From Deltaproteobacteria bacterium (GTDB lineage: Bacteria > Desulfobacterota > Dissulfuribacteria > Dissulfuribacterales > UBA3076), in NCBI GenBank assembly GCA_021159445.1, contig JAGGRV010000515.1:1-12128 (forward strand): a stretch of DNA of 12,128 nucleotides, read 5' to 3'. Below, piece by piece: positions 1-4,983 of the stretch. The notes beneath the pieces were generated by a model that made no database searches, was not told where the DNA came from, and worked only from the letters and a program-made list of their open reading frames with translations. A program made the position numbers and the translations under genes. Every line of letters starts with the position of its first letter. Position 1 is the first letter of the stretch.

Positions 1-41
1 CTCGTCTTTGAGGCTATGATTCCTGCAAATAGATTCTCCAT
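1..41 (-). CDS. Winged-helix regulator, N-terminal 14 codons only (cut by window edge)
   Basis: Read leftward from the ATG at 41, the sequence encodes MENLFAGIIASKTR and then runs off the left edge. The I-x-SKTR block matches the start of the disrupted regulator at 3672 (MLEGLITSKTR), so this is the N-terminus of a second member of that winged-helix family. In full-length relatives the helix-turn-helix is followed by a domain ending in a GDYA..G..D..DL segment, and the genes often sit beside polysaccharide loci. A Shine-Dalgarno-like AAGG lies 9 nt upstream of the ATG on the minus strand. The gene is divergent from fcl, and the palindrome at 53-77 lies in the shared control region. Only 41 bases are visible, so the identity rests on the short motif and the good ribosome-binding site. 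Confidence 0.6.
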   Translation of the reverse strand, partial: MENLFAGIIASKT

Positions 42-52
42 GATTGAACACC

Positions 53-77
53 TTATGAGTAGTATATCTACTCATAA
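53..77. promoter_or_regulatory. Perfect 10-bp-arm palindrome, likely operator
   Basis: Arms TTATGAGTAG (53-62) and CTACTCATAA (68-77) are exact reverse complements around a 5-bp centre, TATAT. The site lies between the divergent regulator start (41) and the predicted fcl promoter (92-120). This is where an autoregulating winged-helix dimer would bind. There is no T-run, so a terminator role is unlikely. The operator role is inferred from symmetry and position. Confidence 0.6.
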
Positions 78-91
78 CATAATAGAGGGAC

Positions 92-120
92 TTGTCAAGA
101 TATTTTTTGTATTTTAAAAT
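92..120 (+). promoter_or_regulatory. Predicted sigma70-type promoter for fcl
   Basis: TTGTCA at 92-97 (5 of 6 to TTGACA) and TAAAAT at 115-120 (5 of 6 to TATAAT) are separated by exactly 17 nt of AT-rich spacer. The predicted transcript would have a leader of roughly 40 nt containing GAGGG (156-160), 9 nt before the fcl ATG. The palindrome at 53-77 lies just upstream of the -35. Confidence 0.55.
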
Positions 121-169
121 AGTTTTATCTGTTCGATCAGCTGTTAGCTAGGTAAGAGGGATTAGCCGA

Positions 170-1150
170 ATGTTTTTAAAAGGAAAGAGGGATACCATAG
201 CAACTAACAGTCGAATTTACATTGCCGGCCATCGTGGTTTAGTAGGATCTGCCATCACAAGACGACTCCAGGCAGCCGGTTATGCAAATCTCATCCTCAA
301 AACGAGCACAGGGCTGGACCTGCGGGATCAGGGAGCAGTAATGTGTTTTTTTAAAGAGACACGCCCGGAATATGTCTTCCTGGCAGCAGCCAAGGTAGGA
401 GGTATCCTCGCAAACAGCAGCTATCCCGCTGACTTCATATATGACAATCTCGCCATTTCAATCAATGTAATTCACGCTGCTTATCGTTTTGGTGTTCGTA
501 GATTGCTATTCCTCGGCAGTTCATGTATTTATCCGAGGGAGTGTCCACAGCCCATACGTGAAGAATATCTCCTGACCGGCCCCTTGGAATCAACGAATGA
601 GCCGTATGCCGTTGCCAAGATCGCAGGGCTTAAGCTCTGTCAGGCCTATGCCAGGCAGCATGGTTGTAATTTCTTTTCCATAATGCCAACCAATCTGTAT
701 GGTCCCGGCGACAACTTCAACCTGGAGACTTCCCATGTCCTTCCAGCCATACTCCGAAAATTCCACGAAGCCAAACTCTCAGGACACACTCCTGTCACAC
801 TGTGGGGAACGGGCAAGCCGAGGCGGGAATTCCTGCATGTGGACGACTTGGCTGATGCGTGTATCTTTTCCATGTCGAGGGAGATAGCACCTGGAAATAT
901 CCTGAATGTAGGGACTGGAAAGGACCTTTCGATTGAGGAATTGGCCAAACTCATTCAAGAGATCGTGGGGCATCAGGGAGAAATCCTTTGGGATAGAACC
1001 AAGCCAGATGGCACACCGAGCAAGCTCTTGGATGTCTCCAAGTTTCAGGCCATGGGCTGGAAAGCACGTATCGGTTTGCGTAATGGAATCGCCATGACTT
1101 ATGAATATTATCAAAAACAGCCTGGAGTCCGGGCCGAGCGAACTCAATAA
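170..1150 (+). CDS. fcl: GDP-L-fucose synthase
   Basis: This bifunctional 3,5-epimerase/4-reductase converts GDP-4-keto-6-deoxy-D-mannose to GDP-L-fucose with NADPH in the cytoplasm, supplying fucose for surface polysaccharide. It is a 326-aa extended short-chain dehydrogenase of normal length. The Rossmann motif GHRGLVG is at residues 20-26, the LGSSCIYP block at about 115-122, and the YxxxK pair is Y146/K150. S117, C119, Y146, K150 and H189 fall exactly 10 residues after the known E. coli residues S107, C109, Y136, K140 and H179, so the active site appears complete. The ATG at 170 has GAGGG 9 nt upstream. The partner gmd follows on the same strand, although the usual order is gmd then fcl. 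The gap between them now holds a mobile element. Confidence 0.95.
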   Translation: MFLKGKRDTIATNSRIYIAGHRGLVGSAITRRLQAAGYANLILKTSTGLDLRDQGAVMCFFKETRPEYVFLAAAKVGGILANSSYPADFIYDNLAISINVIHAAYRFGVRRLLFLGSSCIYPRECPQPIREEYLLTGPLESTNEPYAVAKIAGLKLCQAYARQHGCNFFSIMPTNLYGPGDNFNLETSHVLPAILRKFHEAKLSGHTPVTLWGTGKPRREFLHVDDLADACIFSMSREIAPGNILNVGTGKDLSIEELAKLIQEIVGHQGEILWDRTKPDGTPSKLLDVSKFQAMGWKARIGLRNGIAMTYEYYQKQPGVRAERTQ

Positions 1151-1153
1151 ATG

Positions 1154-1161
1154 AAAGGTGG
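1154..1161 (+). promoter_or_regulatory. Stranded Shine-Dalgarno of gmd
   Basis: AAAGGTGG lies 3 bp after the fcl stop codon. Removing the inserted element (1165-1318) and one TAA repeat would place GGTGG 12 nt before the gmd ATG and leave a 23-nt fcl-gmd gap. It is now about 170 nt away, and no purine-rich site is visible in the 12 nt before gmd. The ancestral role is inferred; 12 nt is a slightly long spacing. Confidence 0.4.
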
Positions 1162-1321
1162 TAAGGAACGTACAATAAATAACTTGAACAAATTAATGTC
1201 TTTTTTGCCGTCTTCTTCGTTGCTCGTCGATCACATAACCCGTTATGCTCGCTCCTCGCGCCTTGAATACAACAAAAAATCCTATTAATTTTTGTTCAAC
1301 TTATTTATCTCCCGTTCCTAA
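1162..1321. mobile_element. MITE-like element, copy 1 (154 bp plus TAA target repeats)
   Basis: The element occupies 1165-1318, beginning GGAACG and ending CGTTCC, and is bracketed by TAA at 1162-1164 and 1319-1321. The outer 27 bp, counting one flanking base at each end, form an inverted repeat with 22 matches. Complementarity continues with small gaps to about 45 bp per side (TTAAT and T6/A6 blocks). A central CATAAC-CC-GTTATG palindrome lets most of the element fold back on itself. There is no coding capacity. It is identical over all 154 bp to the copy at 3841-3994. A 3-bp TNA-type duplication is known for some IS5-family groups, but the parent transposase is not in this window, so the family is not assigned. 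It sits between fcl and gmd. Confidence 0.9.
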
Positions 1322-1330
1322 CTGAAACTC

Positions 1331-2470
1331 ATGCGAAAGAAGGCGCTTATAACCGGCATCACCGGGCAGGATGGAGCATATCTGGCTGAATTCCTGTTAA
1401 AAAAAGATTACGAGATCCATGGGATAAAGAGACGGGCCTCCCTTTTCAATACAGACCGTATCGATCATCTATACCAGGATCCTCATGAACCTGACCGGAG
1501 AATGATTCTCCACTATGGAGACCTTACAGATGCAACTAACCTGATCCGTATTGTTCAGGATGTTCAGCCGGATGAAATTTACAATTTGGCGGCACAGAGT
1601 CACGTGCAGGTCTCGTTTGAGACCCCTGAGTATACCGCTAATTCAGACGCGCTTGGGACCCTGCGTCTTCTGGAATCCATTCGACTTCTCGGACTGACAG
1701 AGAAGACCCGTTTCTACCAAGCCTCGTCATCAGAGATGTTTGGTGCTGCTCGCGAGGTGCCGCAGAGGGAGACTACTCCATTTTATCCCCGCTCCCCATA
1801 TGCCGCTGCAAAGGTCTATGCATATTGGATTACAATCAATTATCGTGAGGCATATGGCATTTATGCGTGCAATGGCATCCTCTTTAATCATGAGTCACCC
1901 ATTCGCGGCGAGACTTTTGTTACTCGCAAGATTACTCGCGCAGTGGCCCGCATCGGCCTTGGTCTTCAAGACAGGCTTTATCTAGGCAACCTGAACTCCA
2001 GGAGAGACTGGGGACATGCCAGGGACTTTGTTGAGGCCCAGTGGCTCATGCTTCAACAGGACGAACCGGATGATTATGTAATTGCCACAGGCGAACAGCA
2101 CTCTGTAAGAGAATTTTGTGAACTGACATTCATGGAAGCAGGAATGGTGATCGAATGGGAAGGAACGGGCCTTTCAGAGAAAGGGATTCTCAAAGGCGTA
2201 AAGGATTCTCCTGCCTTGTCGGAAGAACAGCGACGCAGGATGCCTAAAACGGGTGATGTCCTTGTGGCCATAGATCCACGATATTTTCGACCAACCGAAG
2301 TTGATGCATTGATCGGAGACCCATCCAAGGCGCAAGTAAAGCTGGATTGGCAACCCAGGATCGGCTTTAGAGACCTGGTACGCGAAATGGTGGAAAAGGA
2401 TATACTGGACGCAAAGCGCGATGCCTTATGCAAGGCCTCCGGATACCCGACATACCAGCATTATGAATAG
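1331..2470 (+). CDS. gmd: GDP-mannose 4,6-dehydratase
   Basis: This enzyme converts GDP-D-mannose to GDP-4-keto-6-deoxy-D-mannose using bound NADP, the first committed step to GDP-fucose; its product is the substrate of fcl just upstream. It is 379 aa, near the normal family length. The nucleotide-binding GITGQDG is at residues 9-15, SSSEMFG at 132-138 with catalytic S133 and E135, and Y157/K161 form the YxxxK pair, one residue beyond the E. coli positions. The NHESPxRGETFVTRKI block is present, with I in place of the usual R after SP. The ATG starts 9 nt after the mobile element's target repeat and has no convincing Shine-Dalgarno. The insertion may therefore have weakened its translation or forced use of another signal. 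Confidence 0.95.
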   Translation: MRKKALITGITGQDGAYLAEFLLKKDYEIHGIKRRASLFNTDRIDHLYQDPHEPDRRMILHYGDLTDATNLIRIVQDVQPDEIYNLAAQSHVQVSFETPEYTANSDALGTLRLLESIRLLGLTEKTRFYQASSSEMFGAAREVPQRETTPFYPRSPYAAAKVYAYWITINYREAYGIYACNGILFNHESPIRGETFVTRKITRAVARIGLGLQDRLYLGNLNSRRDWGHARDFVEAQWLMLQQDEPDDYVIATGEQHSVREFCELTFMEAGMVIEWEGTGLSEKGILKGVKDSPALSEEQRRRMPKTGDVLVAIDPRYFRPTEVDALIGDPSKAQVKLDWQPRIGFRDLVREMVEKDILDAKRDALCKASGYPTYQHYE

Positions 2471-2505
2471 CGAAAAAGTCGCTACCGGAAAAGACTTGCC
2501 CATGA

Positions 2506-2676
2506 AGGCCTATTTGTCCCGAATTCAAGAAAGGCGTGGAAGATCTACTGACTTATGAGTCCCGCAGGGCATATTTTCAGGCACCGTCAGAATTCCGGTC
2601 AGGGGAATTTGACCTTGAACAGACAGGTTCAAAATACGTTAGTCTTTTGCAAGGCATAGCAGAAACCAGGGCTTGA
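2506..2676 (+). pseudogene. 3' remnant, probably of a glycosyltransferase gene
   Basis: A frame open from about 2506 to the TGA at 2674-2676 encodes about 56 residues with no usable start. The peptide reads like a genuine protein end, with segments GVEDLLTYESRRAYFQAP, SGEFDLEQTG and KYVSLLQGIAE. A helical 'LL..ESR..YFQAP..F..G.FDL..TG.KYV.LL' tail of this kind is what I would expect at the C-terminus of a GT4-type glycosyltransferase. A glycosyltransferase after fcl-gmd also fits a polysaccharide locus. A TGA lies just upstream in frame at about 2503. That it is coding-derived is fairly clear from its composition; the exact family is inferred from memory of similar tails. Confidence 0.45.
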
Positions 2677-2699
2677 CTATCGCCTTACAAAGATATTTT

Positions 2700-2728
2700 T
2701 TGAACAAAAAACTTGATCAAAATATTTT
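2700..2728 (+). promoter_or_regulatory. Possible weak promoter for the toxin-antitoxin pair
   Basis: TTGAAC (2700-2705) and TATTTT (2723-2728), 17 nt apart, each match 4 of 6 consensus bases in an AT-rich stretch upstream of the gene at 2766. The palindrome TTGATCAA lies inside the spacer at 2713-2720 and could be an operator. The assignment is weak. Confidence 0.25.
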
Positions 2729-2765
2729 TCCTTACTTCTCTTTATCAAAAATGGTTTAGGGTATT

Positions 2766-3050
2766 ATGCAAAACGCGCTATCAACTTATTTGTTTTGGGA
2801 TATTGACCAAGATACCTTGGACTTACATAGACATAAGCGATTCATTATTGAAAGAATGCTCCAATACGGAAGGCCGGAAGATATTTATTGGCTTCTCGAT
2901 CATTATTCGAAAGATGATATCGTTGGTGTTATCAAAAGATCTAAAGCAATAGATCGGAAAACAGCCAGTTATTGGTCCATTCATTATCATATCCCCGAAA
3001 AGGAAATATTGTGTTTGAACAGGCCGTTGATTCAAGGCTGCTTTTATTAG
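2766..3050 (+). CDS. DUF6922-like protein, putative antitoxin partner
   Basis: This small 94-aa protein has the pattern of a family usually encoded directly upstream of AbiEii-type nucleotidyltransferases: LFWDIDQDTLDLHRHKRFI near residues 9-27, IERML at about 28-32, then EDIYWLLDHYSKDDI, and a tail with KTASYW and IPEKEILCL. The role is inferred to be antitoxin or operator-binding repressor of the downstream toxin, as in type IV systems. No signal peptide or membrane segment is seen. The ATG at 2766 has AGGG a few bases upstream (TTTAGGGTATT). The 3' end overlaps the toxin gene by 40 nt in another frame, which indicates translational coupling. The family name is recalled from motifs; the antitoxin activity is inferred. 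Confidence 0.7.
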   Translation: MQNALSTYLFWDIDQDTLDLHRHKRFIIERMLQYGRPEDIYWLLDHYSKDDIVGVIKRSKAIDRKTASYWSIHYHIPEKEILCLNRPLIQGCFY

Positions 3051-3637
3051 CCGGAAAACTTTTTTCCATAGCCAACATTGCGGAGAGGTTTTACCTGGCC
3101 GGCGGCACTGCTTTGGCGCTGCATCTTGGTCACAGGAAGAGTGATGACCTGGATCTGTTCTCGGAGAAAAAATTCTCAATTGAAAAGCTGTGTAAAACAA
3201 TTGAAAACCTAAACGGGCAAATACTAATTGCTGAACAGGAAACAATACACGCCAATGTCGAAGGCATGAAATTGTCACTGTTGTATTACCCATATAATCT
3301 CATCAAGCCATTACAGGAGCTTGACAGCATAAGAATAGCCGGCATCGAAGACATTGCCTCTATGAAAGTTGTTGCCATTTCTCAGCGGGCCGACAAGAAA
3401 GACTTCTATGATTTATTTGAAATCCTGAAGCATTTCCAGCCATTAGAGCTAAAAGACATGTTTTTGAAAAAATACGGAAGGCAACGAATCAATTGCTACC
3501 ATATACTCAAATCCTTTTTCTATTTTCAAGATGCGGAAGATTCTCCTGATCCTATATCTCTAAACGGAACAACCTGGGATGAAGTCAAGACATTCTTTAT
3601 TAATAATGAGAGGAAATTGACTAAAGGGCTGATGTGA
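3011..3637 (+). CDS. AbiEii/AbiGii-family nucleotidyltransferase, putative toxin
   Basis: This is a nucleotidyltransferase-fold protein of the AbiEii/DUF1814 type, the toxin half of type IV toxin-antitoxin and abortive-infection modules, thought to act on tRNA or other cytoplasmic targets. The signature F-Y-L-A-G-G-T-A-L-A-L-H-L-G-H-R-K-S-D-D-L-D-L-F-S lies around residues 30-54: GG is the nucleotide-binding turn and DDLDLF carries the metal-binding acids. Further on, D-I-A-SMKVVAISQRADKKDFYDL matches the conserved 'K..A...R...KDF.DL' block. I choose GTG at 3011 (208 aa) over the ATG at 2972 because AGGA lies 6 nt before it and the protein then starts MFEQAV, close to the usual N-terminus. 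The gene overlaps the preceding one by 40 nt. Its core motifs are intact. Confidence 0.85.
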   Translation: MFEQAVDSRLLLLAGKLFSIANIAERFYLAGGTALALHLGHRKSDDLDLFSEKKFSIEKLCKTIENLNGQILIAEQETIHANVEGMKLSLLYYPYNLIKPLQELDSIRIAGIEDIASMKVVAISQRADKKDFYDLFEILKHFQPLELKDMFLKKYGRQRINCYHILKSFFYFQDAEDSPDPISLNGTTWDEVKTFFINNERKLTKGLM

Positions 3638-3671
3638 TGACAGGAGTGGCTCAGGATAGTTTTACTTTCTT

Positions 3672-4190
3672 ATGTTAGAAGGCCTTATAACATCCAAAAC
3701 GCGTGTAAAGCTCCTCATGCGTTTCTTTCTTAATCCGGAGAGTACTGCCTATCTGCGGGAATTAGCTGCAGAGTTCGGTGTGTCGCCTAATGGTATCCGG
3801 GAGGAATTGCGACATTTGGAGCAAGCACACTTACTGCTTAGGAACGTACAATAAATAACTTGAACAAATTAATGTCTTTTTTGCCGTCTTCTTCGTTGCT
3901 CGTCGATCACATAACCCGTTATGCTCGCTCCTCGCGCCTTGAATACAACAAAAAATCCTATTAATTTTTGTTCAACTTATTTATCTCCCGTTCCTTAGTG
4001 AAAAAAAAGGCAGGCAAGTCCACTTCCGGGCCAATCGGTCTCATCCTCTGTTTCCTGATCTCAGAACAATTGCCCATAAGGCCTTGGGCATTAATCGGAT
4101 TCTGGATAGCATCCTCAATCGCCTGGGCCATCTGGATGCAGCGTACCTTGGACCATGCCAATAACTTCTCGGAGCACAGACCTTGACTTT
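3672..4190 (+). pseudogene. Winged-helix regulator disrupted by MITE copy 2 and decayed at its 3' end
   Basis: The 5' part (3672-3840) encodes MLEGLITSKTRVKLL, then a helix-turn-helix with AYLRELAAEFGVSPNGIREEL and HLEQAHLLL. The element at 3841 then adds RNVQ and a stop. Deleting the element and one TTA (157 bp) joins codons so that translation continues SEKKGRQVHFRANRSHPLF, then PDLRTIAHKALGINRILDSI, LNRLGHLDAAYLGPCQ and a TAA at 4162-4164, giving exactly 111 codons. This is the expected recognition wing and linker of the family. After AAY the normal GDYA..G..D..DL segment seems shifted: LDHANNFSEH and then DLDF can be read by changing frame twice (about 4147 and 4179), so the 3' end was probably already decaying. 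A relative begins at the left edge. Confidence 0.85.
3838..3997. mobile_element. MITE-like element, copy 2 (154 bp plus TTA target repeats)
   Basis: The element is 3841-3994, with TTA at 3838-3840 and 3995-3997. It is identical to copy 1 in sequence and orientation. The terminal repeats start GGAACG and end CGTTCC, and the target differs from copy 1 (TTA against TAA), which argues for independent insertion rather than segmental duplication. It interrupts the winged-helix gene 56 codons in. Confidence 0.92.
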
Positions 4191-4239
4191 TCAAGGAAAA
4201 AATCGGTATTGCCTTCCTTCGCCCTTTGATGATTTGGCA

Positions 4240-4265
4240 TTTTCGTAAGGTGGGCTTTGCCCACC
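4240..4265. repeat. GGTGGGC hairpin, first of a pair
   Basis: GGTGGGC (4249-4255), loop TTT, then GCCCACC (4259-4265) form a perfect 7-bp stem. Flanking TTTCG and CGAAA can extend it with a small bulge. There is no T-run, so a terminator role is not indicated. A second copy lies 56 bp downstream. Confidence 0.65.
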
Positions 4266-4321
4266 GAAACTGTGCGTGCTCATGTGTGTCACGAATCGTC
4301 TATTAAACACAAATGTTTGAT

Positions 4322-4339
4322 GGTGGGCCACTGCCCACC
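4322..4339. repeat. GGTGGGC hairpin, second of a pair
   Basis: GGTGGGC (4322-4328), loop CACT, then GCCCACC (4333-4339) repeat the stem at 4249-4265 with a different loop. Two such stems about 56 bp apart resemble a REP doublet, a dispersed intergenic repeat mobilised by RAYT-type enzymes. That assignment is inferred. The stretch 4191-4393 contains no credible gene. Confidence 0.65.
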
Positions 4340-4393
4340 TCACTTGGCTGAGGATCCATGGTGCCCTACACCTGGCGGTTGCAGCGCGAGAGG

Positions 4394-4438
4394 ATGCCGT
4401 CCAATCCCCATGATCGTTTCTTCAAGGAGGTTTTCTCC
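4394..4438 (+). pseudogene. N-terminal stub resembling an Rpn-family (PD-(D/E)XK) nuclease
   Basis: From the ATG at 4394 the frame reads MPSNPHDRFFKEVFS. The P-H-D-x-F-F-K-x-V-F-S block is the characteristic start of Rpn/YhgA-like recombination-promoting nucleases (the older 'putative transposase' family). After these 15 residues the similarity ends. The frame runs on to 4585 with unrelated sequence over the ATPase pseudogene on the other strand. It appears to be a truncated 5' end. The match is short, and a chance resemblance cannot be excluded. Confidence 0.4.
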
Positions 4439-4505
4439 TCGGAAAATTTTGCGCCTCGCATCTTCGGCAAACTCGGCAACTGCGTAATCCGGGATCATGC
4501 CTGTT

Positions 4506-4920
4506 TTATACAATGTTACCTTCCCACAAGTCAGACAGAAATTGCTTCCAGTACAAGGCCAGAAAATTGCCATCACGGATGTTAATCCTGTCTTGGCTGA
4601 CCAGAATAAATTTTTCAAAAATCCCTTCCTCATTAATGGCTTTAAGCCCTTTGAAATCGTTTCTTGTCATCCGTCTTGCCGCCTTTACTTCTATGGCTAT
4701 TTTTCTTCCGATCAGAAAGTCTACCTCAAAGCCATGGGTTGACCGCCAATAGGCAAGCGGCAGCTTTTCCCGCCGGTAGCTTAAGAATGCTCGTATTTCC
4801 ATTCCGATGAATTGCTCAAAACTCTTGCCATAAGGCGCTGGAGCCTGTCAAGAGAAAGCGTATTTTTCTGCTTTCGATAAGCCAGTGGACTTCATTCAGC
4901 AACTCAGGAATCTCTTGACC
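4506..4920 (-). pseudogene. AAA ATPase with DUF4143-type C-terminus, internally deleted
   Basis: Read leftward from 4920, one frame gives GQEIPELLNEVHWLIE, then RKIRFLLTGSSA ending at 4834. This is the stretch just after Walker B and the sensor motif of these ATPases. At about 4832 the frame changes and YGKSFEQFIGMEIRAFLSYRR begins, running through LAYWRSTHGFEVDFLIG and IAIEVKAARRMTRNDFKGLK to the natural end at 4506. The last 98 codons from the ATG at 4802 are open, but the P-loop end is missing and the middle of the protein (about 190 aa by family comparison) is deleted. The E-x-D..E-x-K nuclease-like residues of the C-terminal domain remain. It lies head-to-head with the intact relative at 4984, and its 5' end stops close to that gene's operator. 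Confidence 0.8.
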
Positions 4921-4943
4921 TGAAGGTGCTTTTGTGCTATTTT

Positions 4944-4973
4944 ATTGACATAAATATGCATGTTTGTGTCAAT
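4944..4973. promoter_or_regulatory. Inverted-repeat operator/promoter of the ATPase gene
   Basis: ATTGACATAAA (4944-4954) and TTTGTGTCAAT (4963-4973) are inverted repeats matching at 10 of 11 positions around TATGCATG. The left arm contains a consensus -35, TTGACA (4945-4950), but no clear -10 follows at 16-18 nt. The site ends 10 bp before the ATPase ATG, so a bound repressor would block transcription or translation start. The role is inferred from symmetry and position. Confidence 0.5.
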
Positions 4974-4983
4974 GAATTGAAAT

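Noticed and set aside
1..117. Rightward frame open from base 1 to the TAA at 115
   Set aside because: It is short, has no recognisable motif, and the minus strand gives a better explanation (SKTR-type N-terminus with a ribosome-binding site).
2713..2952. Open frame of 79 codons overlapping the DUF6922-like gene
   Set aside because: It is out of frame with the gene at 2766, has no family-like sequence and lacks a good ribosome-binding site, so it is a shadow.
3968..4186. Open frame of 72 codons after the MITE (MFNLFISRSLVKKKAG...)
   Set aside because: It starts inside the element and reads the regulator remnant mostly out of frame. The spliced frame gives the real family sequence; only its last residues (DHANNFSEH) may be regulator-derived.
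4340..4633. Leftward open frame (MRKGFLKNLFW... to ...HHGSSAK)
   Set aside because: Its upstream half overlaps the recognisable ATPase remnant in another frame. The IPDYAVAEFAEDARRKI stretch looks protein-like, but I could not place it in a family.
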